DNA from: UBA11612 sp965228575
GTDB lineage: Bacteria; Pseudomonadota; Alphaproteobacteria; Rhodospirillales; Rhodospirillaceae
Length of the DNA stretch: 64,000 bases
Direction of reading: 5' to 3'
Assembly: GCA_965228575.1 (NCBI GenBank)
Contig: CBDDHW010000063.1
Span: 3,117 to 67,116 of the forward strand
The notes beneath the pieces are model-generated. The model searched no databases and had not been told where the DNA came from. It saw nothing but the letters and a program-made list of their open reading frames with translations. The position numbers and the translations under genes are program-made. Below are positions 33,438-41,898 of this stretch, in pieces; positions within the stretch are counted from its first letter, which is position 1; the number at the start of each line of letters is the position of its first letter.

Positions 33438-33857
33438 ATGGCAGAGTTGAAAAATTCAAAAACCGAGGAAAATTTGAAGGCTGCATTTGCAGGCGAAAGC
33501 CAAGCAAACCGCAGATACCTTTACTTCGCTCAGAAAGCTGACGTCGAAGGCCAGAATGAAGTCTCCGCTTTATTCCGCTCGACAGCGGAAGGCGAAACAG
33601 GGCACGCGTTTGGTCACCTCGAGTATCTAGAGGAAGTCGGCGACCCAGCCACAGGAGAGCCCATTGGAGATTCAAGCGCGAATCTTAAAGCCGCAGTTGC
33701 GGGTGAAACCCATGAGTACACCGATATGTATCCCGGCATGGCGAAAACCGCTCGCGAAGAAGGGTTCGACGAAATTGCAGATTGGTTCGAAACCCTGGCC
33801 AAAGCAGAAAAGTCGCATGCTGGTCGATTCCAAAAAGCTTTGGACTCGCTGAGCTAA
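33438..33857 (+). CDS. Rubrerythrin-like erythrin without a rubredoxin domain
   Basis: This 139-residue ferritin-like di-iron protein starts MAELKNSKTEENLKAAFAGES; GGAGG lies just before the ATG. The di-iron ligands are visible as E in FAGESQANRRYLYFAQ, ExxH in EGETGHAFGHL, E in AGETHEYTDMY and ExxH in KAEKSHAGRF. Classical rubrerythrin is about 190 residues and ends with a CxxC...CxxC rubredoxin domain; that part is missing here. The protein probably reduces hydrogen peroxide but needs an external electron donor, for which the adjacent Fe-S protein is a candidate. It is preceded by an Irr-box-like site and promoter. Confidence 0.9.
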   Translation: MAELKNSKTEENLKAAFAGESQANRRYLYFAQKADVEGQNEVSALFRSTAEGETGHAFGHLEYLEEVGDPATGEPIGDSSANLKAAVAGETHEYTDMYPGMAKTAREEGFDEIADWFETLAKAEKSHAGRFQKALDSLS

Positions 33858-33881
33858 GATATTTTTATTCTCGATTCAGGG

Positions 33882-33923
33882 ACCGGCCGAACAAACTTAC
33901 CACTTTGATCGGCCGGTTTTTCT
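33882..33923 (+). terminator. Rho-independent terminator after the erythrin gene
   Basis: ACCGGCCGA and TCGGCCGGT form a perfect 9-bp stem around an 18-base loop, followed by TTTTCTTT. It lies about 25 bases after the erythrin stop and 45 bases before the Fe-S gene, so it may make the downstream genes less abundant than erythrin rather than separate them fully. Confidence 0.7.
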
Positions 33924-33968
33924 TTACGCGAATTTTTCTAGTCCATCACGCATAGGGCTCTTCACATT

Positions 33969-35309
33969 ATGAGAGAAGGTAGTCTAGACGCGCCGACACG
34001 GCACATTATCGACTGGAATAATCCCGACTTCATCGACACAGAAAAGCTCGACGCCGAAGTTCGGCGCCAATTTGACATTTGCCATGGGTGCCGCCGCTGC
34101 TTAAATTTGTGTGACTCATTCCCGCGTCTCTTTGATTTAATCGACGCGGCCGAAGATGAAGAGCTAGATGGAGTCGAAAGCGCAGACTTTGAGCACGTGG
34201 TTGATGCTTGCACGTTGTGCGATATGTGTTTTTTGACAAAATGTCCTTATGTCCCTCCTCACGAATTTAATATCGATTTCCCGCACCTGATGCTGCGTTA
34301 CCGTGCAGCCGAGCACGCCAAAGATGGAGTGCCCTTTTTTGACAAGCAACTGACAGAAACTGATCGCAACGGTAAGTTCGCAGCTCTGGCGAGCGGTGTT
34401 GCGAATTGGTCATCAAAGCGGGGCAACGCTTTAACGCGGCCCGCAATGGAGAAGGTCGCCGGCATTCACCGGGATGCCGAGTTGCCGAAGTTTACCGGTA
34501 CACCTTTTATAGAGCAGGCTCAAAAATCGCCGCCGACAGTTGATCAAAATGCACCGGGCTTTGGGCGCAAAGCCGTGATCTTTGCGACCTGTTTTGCAAA
34601 CTATAACAACCCCGGAATTGGGGATGCTGCGCTCAAGGTGCTCGCGAAAAATGGCGTCGACGTAGAAGTCGCTTATCCAGAGTGCTGCGGCATGCCGCAA
34701 CTCGAGCACGGAGACCTTGCGCGTGTTGCCAAAAAAGCGAAGACGATTGCTGCAACCCTAAAGCCGTATATTGACGACGGGAAAGATATTATCGCGCTGG
34801 TGCCCAGTTGCGCGTTGATGATGAAGTTTGAATGGCCACTGATTGTCCCTGATGATGAAAACGTCAAAGCGCTGTCTCAAGCCACCTATGACATAACCGA
34901 ATATGTTGTAGAGATCGCCGACCAGCACGGCATCGCCGATGGGCTATCTCCTATGACTGGAGGGGTTAGCCTCCATCTTGCATGTCACGCACGGGCGCAA
35001 AATATGGGGGCGAAAGGTGCGGAGATGCTGCGTCTTATTCCGGAGACCGATGTTGCCGTGGTCGAGCGGTGCTCAGGCCACGGAGGGTCCTGGGGAATCA
35101 AAAAAGGCAACTTCGAGGTCGCGACGAAATTCGCACGGCAAACCGTGAAAAAGGTTACAAACGCAAAGAAGGCTTACCTTGCCTCCGAATGCCCCCTCGC
35201 GGGCAAACACATTGCGCAAGGATGCGAAGGGGGTGAAGGATCTGAAACCGATAAAGCTGAATCTTTGCACCCCATTCAAATACTTGCGAAATCTTACGGC
35301 TTGGTATGA
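33969..35309 (+). CDS. Heterodisulfide-reductase-like Fe-S protein with two CCG-type domains
   Basis: This 446-residue protein has two 4Fe-4S ferredoxin motifs near the start (CHGCRRCLNLCDSFP and CTLCDMCFLTKCP). Two cysteine-rich CCG-type domains follow. The first has YPECCGMPQLEHGD and VPSCALMMKF; the second has HLACHARAQ and ERCSGHGGSWG, where the usual CCG is replaced by CSG. The layout resembles GlpC and HdrD, which carry electrons to quinones or disulfides. No membrane helix is seen. It stands between the erythrin gene and a DUF3501 gene, a known conserved arrangement, so it is a plausible electron donor to the erythrin. Substrate unknown. Confidence 0.88.
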   Translation: MREGSLDAPTRHIIDWNNPDFIDTEKLDAEVRRQFDICHGCRRCLNLCDSFPRLFDLIDAAEDEELDGVESADFEHVVDACTLCDMCFLTKCPYVPPHEFNIDFPHLMLRYRAAEHAKDGVPFFDKQLTETDRNGKFAALASGVANWSSKRGNALTRPAMEKVAGIHRDAELPKFTGTPFIEQAQKSPPTVDQNAPGFGRKAVIFATCFANYNNPGIGDAALKVLAKNGVDVEVAYPECCGMPQLEHGDLARVAKKAKTIAATLKPYIDDGKDIIALVPSCALMMKFEWPLIVPDDENVKALSQATYDITEYVVEIADQHGIADGLSPMTGGVSLHLACHARAQNMGAKGAEMLRLIPETDVAVVERCSGHGGSWGIKKGNFEVATKFARQTVKKVTNAKKAYLASECPLAGKHIAQGCEGGEGSETDKAESLHPIQILAKSYGLV

Positions 35310-35334
35310 AGCCGACGACACAAAAGGAGATCTA

Positions 35335-35946
35335 ATGTTGGATACGACAAATGATCGCCCAGCGCGCCGCCAAATTACGCGCGACGATATTATGCCACTT
35401 GATGAGTATGCGAAAATTCGAAAACAGCATCGCGCGAAGCTTGTTGAGCAAAAAGTAAAACGCCGCATCCACGTCGGCCCACACGTTACGTTGTACTTTG
35501 AAAACTACGATACGATGTGGGCGCAAATCCAAGAGATGCTCTATATCGAACGAGGTGGTGAAGAACAGATTGAAGGTGAATTGAGCGCTTACAATCCTTT
35601 GATCCCTCAGGGATCGGAACTTGTCGCGACAATGATGATCGAAATTGAAGATGAAGCCGTCCGGCGTACAACTTTGAATAAGCTGGGCCACATTGAGGAT
35701 ATGGTCGTTATAAAATGCGCGGGGCAGGAGATTTTAGGAGTCCCGGAAGACGATCTCGACCGAACCACAGAGGACGGCAAAACATCTTCCGTTCACTTCT
35801 TGCACTTTTCGTTTTCGAAAGAGCAGATTGCAGCGTTCAAAAAAACTGATTCAGAAATCGTCATAGGCATTCGCCACCCAGAGTATGGTCATATGGCGGT
35901 GTTAAGCGACTCCTCGCGCGCGGCTCTTTCCGGCGATTTCGACTAA
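35335..35946 (+). CDS. DUF3501 protein
   Basis: This 203-residue cytoplasmic protein belongs to DUF3501, whose function is unknown. It starts at ATG 35335 behind a strong AAAGGAGA (35323-35330); an earlier ATG at 35179 lies inside the Fe-S gene and is rejected. Recognisable stretches are RRIHVGPHVTLYFENYDTMW, the early block DIMPLDEYAKIRKQHR and the late block VIGIRHPEYGHMA. It begins 25 bp after the Fe-S protein stop. DUF3501 genes recur beside rubrerythrin and Fe-S genes, which suggests a third partner of a peroxide-reducing system. Confidence 0.87.
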   Translation: MLDTTNDRPARRQITRDDIMPLDEYAKIRKQHRAKLVEQKVKRRIHVGPHVTLYFENYDTMWAQIQEMLYIERGGEEQIEGELSAYNPLIPQGSELVATMMIEIEDEAVRRTTLNKLGHIEDMVVIKCAGQEILGVPEDDLDRTTEDGKTSSVHFLHFSFSKEQIAAFKKTDSEIVIGIRHPEYGHMAVLSDSSRAALSGDFD

Positions 35947-35954
35947 CGGCGCGT

Positions 35955-36518
35955 CTACTCAATTTCCTCATCGGGATAAACGCCCCAAAGATGGTCGCGC
36001 CGCATCCAACCCTGCATTCCTTCGGTCTCGATTCGGCAAAAACTTCCTGCCGGACACTTTAAAATACTGACCACGACGCCGGATTCTACATGAGCAAGAA
36101 GCTCTCCATCGTTCGCACTTGTGCGGCGCAAGGGTCGTAACCCTCCATCGACCACCGCCGTCCTGCGGGACGAAAGCATACTTGTGTGAATCCATCCGTC
36201 GCTTCCATCCAAATCTCGAACACGGCGCCAGGTGTCGAACTCCGCTGTTATCTCCACTGGAAAACCTCGACGTGTATAGACCCAGTCCACCGGATAGCGG
36301 ACACCGGGCCCGGTACGCATATTGATAGGATCGGTCCTCAAGGATACGAAGCGGGGTAGGGGCAGGTTTGTGCTCCGCTGAGTCATCGCGACATTGCTAT
36401 CCGCCGGCGGCTGGGCTTCGTCCGCGCCAAAAGCGAGCGGTTGAGAAAACGAAAGAATCGCGACCGTTAGAACCCCGGCCCTCAACCCCGCAATCCTCGC
36501 ACGCATTGTTTTTAGCAT
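35955..36518 (-). CDS. Exported SH3-domain protein
   Basis: This 187-residue protein has a signal peptide (RAGVLTVAILSFSQPLAFGA) and two bacterial SH3-like repeats. The first has FVSLRTDPINMRTGPGVRYPVDW and the second ends in GWMRRDHLWGVYPDEE. RxGP and W-containing loops are typical of the SH3_3/SH3_4 groups. These periplasmic domains often bind peptidoglycan. It is convergent with the DUF3501 gene, 8 bp apart. Confidence 0.87.
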   Translation of the reverse strand: MLKTMRARIAGLRAGVLTVAILSFSQPLAFGADEAQPPADSNVAMTQRSTNLPLPRFVSLRTDPINMRTGPGVRYPVDWVYTRRGFPVEITAEFDTWRRVRDLDGSDGWIHTSMLSSRRTAVVDGGLRPLRRTSANDGELLAHVESGVVVSILKCPAGSFCRIETEGMQGWMRRDHLWGVYPDEEIE

Positions 36519-36730
36519 TTACCAAGTTCCCATATTTGTTTCGCCTGGGCTGACTTTTAATACCTGCTTTCGCTACCCGCATGGCTCCGATGTCTCTGGA
36601 TGCATGGGCTACCTGGACATTGCAGGAAACGGCTGCTACGCCTTGTTTGGGAGCGTTATAAGGTTGGGAAGCACCGATCTCCAACCTAAAACGTGCATCG
36701 AGAACAATTGACGCGAACTGGCGCAGAAAA

Positions 36731-37717
36731 ATGGCGCGAACCAAGCCAAAAGTGGTCGTTACTCGTAAATTGCCCGACGTCGTCGAGACGCGGATGATGG
36801 AGTTGTTCGATGTTCATATGAACGTTGACGATCACCCCTTCGACCGCGCTGAGCTCACGAAAGCGGTCGCAGATAGCGACGTTCTGGTGCCGAACCTCAC
36901 GGACCTGATTGACAAAAGCATTCTCGAAAGTGCGGGCGACCGGCTGAAATTGATCGCCAATTTTGGCAACGGTGTGGACCACATCGATCTCGAAGCAGCT
37001 CGCGCCCGTGGAGTTACGGTCACGAACACCCCGGACGTTCTGACGGAAGACACCGCTGATATGACGATGGCTATGATGGTTGCCGTGCCGCGTCGCCTGA
37101 TCGAGGGTGCGAAAATGATTGCCGAAGGAAACTTTAAAGGCTGGAGCCCAACGCACATGTTGGGGCACCGACTCCACGGTAAGCGCTTGGGCATAATCGG
37201 TATGGGACGGATTGGAACGGCTGTAGCGCGCCGGGCGCGCGGTTTCGGAATGGCGATTCATTATCATAACCGGCGGCGGCTGCAGCCTGAACTCGAAGCT
37301 GAAGTGGAAGCGACATATTGGGAAAGCTTGGATCAAATGCTCGCCCGCATGGATGTGATTTCGGTTCACTGCCCCCATACGCCAGCAACGTTCCATCTGC
37401 TAACAGAACGCCGGCTCAAACTCATGAAGCCTTCGGCGTATTTGGTAAACCTGGCCCGAGGCGAGATTGTCGACGAAGACGCTCTGATCAAACTGCTTAA
37501 GAGTGGTGACCTCGCAGGCGCGGGTCTTGATGTGTTTGAACACGAACCTGCCGTCAATTCGGAATTTTTATCATTGCCGAATGCAATTCTTCTGCCGCAC
37601 ATGGGCTCGGCTACAATTGAAGGGCGCATTAGCATGGGCGAGAAAGTGATCATCAACATCAGAACCTTCTGCGATGGGCATCAACCCCCGGATCGAGTAT
37701 TGCCCATTCAAGGATAA
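36731..37717 (+). CDS. D-2-hydroxyacid dehydrogenase, glyoxylate/hydroxypyruvate reductase type
   Basis: This 328-residue enzyme belongs to the D-isomer-specific 2-hydroxyacid dehydrogenases. The dinucleotide site is LGIIGMGRIGTAVARRARGFG followed by HYHNRRRL; the arginines after the second strand favour NADPH. VNLARGEIVDEDAL carries the catalytic arginine region, and LLPHMGSATIEGR the catalytic histidine. It is likely to reduce glyoxylate or hydroxypyruvate in the cytoplasm. It ends 11 bp before pabB, though the functions are unrelated. Confidence 0.92.
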   Translation: MARTKPKVVVTRKLPDVVETRMMELFDVHMNVDDHPFDRAELTKAVADSDVLVPNLTDLIDKSILESAGDRLKLIANFGNGVDHIDLEAARARGVTVTNTPDVLTEDTADMTMAMMVAVPRRLIEGAKMIAEGNFKGWSPTHMLGHRLHGKRLGIIGMGRIGTAVARRARGFGMAIHYHNRRRLQPELEAEVEATYWESLDQMLARMDVISVHCPHTPATFHLLTERRLKLMKPSAYLVNLARGEIVDEDALIKLLKSGDLAGAGLDVFEHEPAVNSEFLSLPNAILLPHMGSATIEGRISMGEKVIINIRTFCDGHQPPDRVLPIQG

Positions 37718-37728
37718 GCGGTATCACT

Positions 37729-39136
37729 TTGACCGTTTTACCCGTTGTTCAATCTATTCCCTATCGTGACCCGCTAGTCGCCTTCGCCCCGCTGGCTGGC
37801 GATACGTCGGCAGTTTTTTTGGATAGTGCATTGGAAAGCCCGCATGGCCGGTTTTCCTATATCGCTGTTGATCCCTTTCGCACAATTCGTTGCACACCGT
37901 ATCCATGGTCTGTGACGATTGACAATCGCCCTTGCCAAAAGGATCCGTTTACGGCTGTGGCCGACGAGCTTCATAAATTCACGATCGTAACGCCGCCCGA
38001 TGCACCCGTTCCATTCTTGGGAGGAGCTATGGGATTTTTTGCCTATGAGTTGGGCGGAGTTTTAGAGACGTTACCAAAGCCCAAGTCTTCACCCTATCCC
38101 TGGGATATGGGTATTGGTCTTTATGACGTCGTCGCGGCATTCGATATAGAGAAACGCGCCGCGTGGGTTATTTCGTCCGGCTTTCCAGAAAACGAACCCC
38201 GCCAAAGGGAGCGCCGCGCGAAATCAAGAGCACTTGAATTGGCCGCGATGCTGGGCACCGAACCGCTAGCTCCTTTAAACATGGAAGCGGCGGGACCCTG
38301 GCGATCAGAAATAACTCGGGAAAATTATGAGGCCTGCGTTGCCGATGCCATCGAAGCGACATACAGCGGTGACATTTATCAAGCTAATTTTTCACAACGA
38401 TTCTTGGCTGAGATTTCCTCAGAAACGCGCCCGATCGAAATCTACCGTTCCTTGCGTGCACGTTCGCCCGCACCCTTCGCAGCATACATTAATGCGGGTG
38501 AAGACATGCATATCCTCTCAGCATCTCCCGAACGCTTCTTAGAAGTCGGGCCGGACGGGGCCGTTGAATCTCGACCTATCAAAGGAACCCGGCCCGCGCG
38601 GACCAACACCGGAGGAGGATGAAAATCTCGCGCGCGATCTTAAGAACAGCGCAAAGGATCACGCTGAAAACTTGATGATTGTGGATTTGCTTCGTAATGA
38701 TTTGTCGCGTGTGTGCCAACCAGGCTCGGTATCGGTACACCAACTATGCCAATTAGAAACTTATCCAACCGTCCACCATCTGGTTTCTTCCATCCGGGGT
38801 CATTTGCAACCGGGGAAAACGGCGATCGATTTATTGCGTGCCGCATTTCCAGGCGGATCGATTACGGGCGCTCCCAAAATTAGAGCCATGGAAATTATAC
38901 ATGACTTGGAGGTATCGGCCCGGGGACCTTACTGTGGCTCGATTGGATGGCTAGGCTTTGACGGCGCGATGGACTCTTCTATTGTAATTCGAACACTTGT
39001 TATGAATGGCGATAAGATCGTCGCGCAAGCCGGCGGCGGCATTGTCGCGGAATCCGATCCGTCTCAGGAATACGAGGAAAGTTTGACAAAAGCCGATGCT
39101 CTTCTCGGAGCGCTTAATACAACCGGTGTGCAATGA
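37729..39136 (+). pseudogene. pabB: Aminodeoxychorismate synthase component I, frameshifted
   Basis: PabB adds ammonia to chorismate to form 4-amino-4-deoxychorismate for folate synthesis. The first part (37729 to about 38595) ends in ILSASPERFLEV and SRPIKGTRP and then leaves the family. The second part, one frame on, continues PTPEEDENLARDLKNS, ENLMIVDLLRNDLSRV, GGSITGAPKIRAMEII. Removing one base near 38591-38600 joins them as IKGTRPRGPTPEED, exactly the family pattern. So the gene has a +1 shift in the chorismate-binding domain. It either is non-functional or carries a sequencing error. Start is TTG at 37729. The stop overlaps the pabC start by 4 bases. Confidence 0.85.
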
Positions 39137-39933
39137 AAGTTTGCATTAACGGCGAATTTCATGACGCCGAGGCCGCGCGTGTTGATCCTCTTGACCGAGG
39201 TTTCACGCTTGGAGACGGTCTGTACGAAACAATAGCTGTTCGCAATGGAAAGTTGCGTCGGTTTGATAGTCATATGGCGAGGTTGCGCGACGGCGCTAAA
39301 GTCTTGTCCATTCCGATCTTAAGTTCTAACGCGCGAATAGAAGATCAAGCGTTGGCAACGATAGAAGCCAGCGGTGTTGCAAATGGTGCGCTCCGTATGA
39401 CGTTGACCCGAGGTCCGGGTGAGCGCGGCATTACACCCCCAATCGCGCCATCACCTACCCTTGTTATCACTGCGAGCACTACTTCACCTCAAGACGATGG
39501 GCTACGGGTTATCGTGTCCTCAAAGACTAGGCGCAACGAGCGCTCACCGCTCGCTGGAATAAAGTCTACAAACACGTTGGATAGCATCATCGGACGCATG
39601 GAGGCCCAAATCGCAGGCGCTGACGACGCAATTCTTTTGAACGGCAAAGGAAACGTAGCGGAAGCAACTGTATCAAATGTTTTTTTGCTAGTTGACGGCG
39701 GTTTGATTACACCGCCATTAGCCGATGGCGCCTTACCGGGAATCATGCGTGGTGAGGTGATTAAACTCGCGCGCGCCGAAGAGAAAACAGTGACGACCGA
39801 ACTATTGATGCGCGCCAGTGAGGTTTTTTTATCCAACGCTTTGGGCTTACGGCCGGTTATAGCGGTAGATGGGCAGCCAGTAGGAGATGGCGAGATCGGC
39901 CTTATAACTCAAATGCTGGCCGCGCGCCTCTAA
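39133..39933 (+). CDS. pabC: Class IV aminotransferase, aminodeoxychorismate lyase type
   Basis: This 266-residue PLP enzyme is of the fold-type IV family. DRGFTLGDGLYETIAV is the opening block, and SPLAGIKSTNTLDSIIGRMEA contains the PLP lysine. GNVAEATVSNVFLLV and LPGIMRGEVIKLA complete the active site. Because the start codon overlaps the pabB stop, I call it PabC, which releases pyruvate from 4-amino-4-deoxychorismate to yield p-aminobenzoate. A D-amino-acid or branched-chain aminotransferase is a less likely alternative. Confidence 0.85.
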   Translation: MKVCINGEFHDAEAARVDPLDRGFTLGDGLYETIAVRNGKLRRFDSHMARLRDGAKVLSIPILSSNARIEDQALATIEASGVANGALRMTLTRGPGERGITPPIAPSPTLVITASTTSPQDDGLRVIVSSKTRRNERSPLAGIKSTNTLDSIIGRMEAQIAGADDAILLNGKGNVAEATVSNVFLLVDGGLITPPLADGALPGIMRGEVIKLARAEEKTVTTELLMRASEVFLSNALGLRPVIAVDGQPVGDGEIGLITQMLAARL

Positions 39934-39958
39934 TTCAATTTAGGAACGAGATTATTTT

Positions 39959-40495
39959 CTACGCGGGGCGCGTGAACTCCGGACGATTGCACGCCTCGCT
40001 GATCGCCCTGTGCGCGGCAGTGAAGCCAATAAGGGAAAAGGTATCGGTCGTCAGAGTCCCGCGGCTGGAGGTTCCCGTGATTACGGCGGTCCTGCCCTTG
40101 ATCATAGCCTGCGTCATCTCCTGGTCGGACTTGCCGTCCCGCGCCCAAGCGCGATCGCCGTTGGTAAACAATTCAAACCTGCGGCCTTGTATGTTTACGG
40201 TGACGTCTGAATCACGCCTGTATTCGTAACCCGCCACAACGCTAATCACATCAAACGCATTGCGCCCCGGGCGGTGAGTCACAAGAAGTTGCACATCTCC
40301 GCGGCGCGTGTATTGCCCTTCGGATCTCGTCGGCGCGCTCGTCATATAGCAAACAGGTTGGCGGTGTTCTTGATAGGTATACGCGATCCAGTCTCCGTGG
40401 CGGCCAAGAGCCGTCACATCCTGACTAAGTGCTGGAGCGGCCCAAAGCACAACTGCCAGTGCGCAAATCAAGGCGGCGTGTAAATTAAATTTCAT
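39959..40495 (-). CDS. IalB-family (invasion-associated locus B) exported protein
   Basis: This 178-residue protein starts at MKFNLHAALICALAVVLWAAPALSQ, a clear signal peptide; an upstream methionine 26 codons away is rejected because it would bury it. The mature part resembles the invasion-associated locus B family: GDWIAYTYQEHRQPVCYMTS near the start and SLIGFTAAHRAISEACNRP at the end. IalB proteins are periplasmic and widespread in alphaproteobacteria; their role outside pathogens is unclear. Confidence 0.87.
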   Translation of the reverse strand: MKFNLHAALICALAVVLWAAPALSQDVTALGRHGDWIAYTYQEHRQPVCYMTSAPTRSEGQYTRRGDVQLLVTHRPGRNAFDVISVVAGYEYRRDSDVTVNIQGRRFELFTNGDRAWARDGKSDQEMTQAMIKGRTAVITGTSSRGTLTTDTFSLIGFTAAHRAISEACNRPEFTRPA

Positions 40496-40584
40496 GACGC
40501 TTAATTTTTTTCCATGGAACGGATTATAGCTCCAGATTTTGTCGATTGTGTGAGAGCAAAGAACTGAACGCAACCCTTTGTAAA

Positions 40585-41148
40585 TTATGCATCCTCTTGC
40601 ATTCCATCCCGTTCGGCCAATGCGACTTCTGCCAGCGGCGGGGGGGCGCGAAAGGGCTCCAGCGATACGGCGCCGGGCCCACCCGGCATAACGGGGCGCG
40701 GCGGGAAGCGGCGTGTTGATACTAAGCGATCATACATCACGACAACGCCCGCGATCCCGACATTGAGGCAAAACCGCGTTGGGATACGGATGATATGATC
40801 GCAGCGTGCGGTCAACTCAGTTGAAAGTGAATCCTTTTCCGGTCCGAGAACGTATGCCGCACAGCGAGGGTGGCTAAAGCTGGGCAATTCCACGGCATCG
40901 TCTTGAAGTTCTACACCCACAAGACTGCAGCCCTTTGGCAAGGTAAGAGAGTCGACCGACGGGATATCGTAGAACGGCATATTCGCGAGTGCATCCGACG
41001 TATCGGTTTGTCCGCCCTTGACCCGCGTATAGGTGGCTGCGACGGTAAAAACGAAACTTGCGCCAAACGCATGGGCTGACCGGAAGAGATTTCCGACATT
41101 AAAGGGCTTGTTTATGCCCTCGACTCCGATACCGAAATATCCGCGCAT
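40585..41148 (-). CDS. TrmH-family (SpoU) RNA methyltransferase
   Basis: This 187-residue SPOUT enzyme has the family motifs NKPFNVGNLFRSAHAFGASFVF, AAYVLGPEKDSLSTEL and RIPTRFCLNVGIAGVVVMYDRL, the last corresponding to the S-adenosylmethionine-binding knot (usually SLNVSVAxAI). The family 2'-O-methylates tRNA or rRNA. The target is not determined. The shift from LNVS to LNVG in the knot is a small oddity. It is encoded alone on the minus strand, divergent from the MaoC gene. Confidence 0.88.
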   Translation of the reverse strand: MRGYFGIGVEGINKPFNVGNLFRSAHAFGASFVFTVAATYTRVKGGQTDTSDALANMPFYDIPSVDSLTLPKGCSLVGVELQDDAVELPSFSHPRCAAYVLGPEKDSLSTELTARCDHIIRIPTRFCLNVGIAGVVVMYDRLVSTRRFPPRPVMPGGPGAVSLEPFRAPPPLAEVALAERDGMQEDA

Positions 41149-41237
41149 AGCGTCCTGATCTGACTTTCCAAACTGATCTTAAACCGCGCCGCTGACCGGC
41201 CTGAGCACATTACTCCACATTTCCTCGCACGTAATCT

Positions 41238-41252
41238 ATAACATATTGTTAT
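41238..41252. promoter_or_regulatory. Inverted repeat upstream of the MaoC-CitE pair
   Basis: ATAACA-TAT-TGTTAT is a perfect 6+6 inverted repeat in the 282-bp gap between the divergent methyltransferase and MaoC genes. It could be an operator for a TetR- or similar-type regulator. No regulator gene is nearby, and AT-rich repeats of this length can occur by chance. Confidence 0.25.
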
Positions 41253-41430
41253 TCAATGAACTTAGGTTTCCCAAATTGAAAGATTGTCACGCGGGTTTGG
41301 AAGATCGTTCAGATTTGGGTAAAGGTGGTCCGTACCGCAAAGTTCAAGGACGAGCCCACGCCAAAACCACACATAGATTTTGCGTTTGAATTTGCTTCCG
41401 TGGGAATGCACAAAACGAAAGGGGACAGAA

Positions 41431-41889
41431 GTGCCGGGATTATATTTCGAAGAATTTGAAGTTGGGGAGGTTATTCAGCATCCCATTCGGAGAACCGTGA
41501 CGGAAATGGACAACGTCATGTTCTCGGCTATGACTCACAATCCCGCAGCACTTCATCTGGATGAAGAGTACTGCAAAGAGCATTCCGAGTTTGGAACACG
41601 AATAGTCAATAGCTGCCTGACCTTAGGGTTGATGGTCGGGATATCTGTCGGTGACACGACCCTTGGAACAGCGGTTGCAAACCTTGGATGGGACGAAGTG
41701 CGGTTTCCAAAACCTGTTTTCCACGGGGATACCATTCGCATTGAAACGGAAATTCTTGAAAAACGGGAAAGTAAATCTCGCCCCAATGAAGGGATCGTTT
41801 TTCTTGAACACCGAGCCTTTAACCAAAAGAACGAGTTGGTCGGAAAATGCAAACGGACGACTTTGCAAAAACGCAAACCGGCAAGCTAG
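41431..41889 (+). CDS. MaoC-family (hotdog) dehydratase
   Basis: This 152-residue protein starts with GTG behind AAAGGGG (41418-41424), giving VPGLYFEEFEVGEVI, the usual MaoC opening; an ATG 51 bases upstream is less likely. The hydratase motif is present as MFSAMTHNPAALHLDEEYCKE (the usual Dx4H/NPxHxD region). Members hydrate enoyl-CoA or mesaconyl-CoA-type substrates. It lies 9 bp before a CitE-type lyase gene; pairing of a MaoC hydratase with a CitE lyase is known in itaconate and related dicarboxylate breakdown. Confidence 0.9.
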   Translation: MPGLYFEEFEVGEVIQHPIRRTVTEMDNVMFSAMTHNPAALHLDEEYCKEHSEFGTRIVNSCLTLGLMVGISVGDTTLGTAVANLGWDEVRFPKPVFHGDTIRIETEILEKRESKSRPNEGIVFLEHRAFNQKNELVGKCKRTTLQKRKPAS

Positions 41890-41898
41890 GGTAAGACC

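Noticed and set aside
36686..37396. A 236-residue minus-strand open frame opposite the 2-hydroxyacid dehydrogenase
   Set aside because: The dehydrogenase on the plus strand contains all family motifs, and the antisense translation is rich in His and Arg without domain features.
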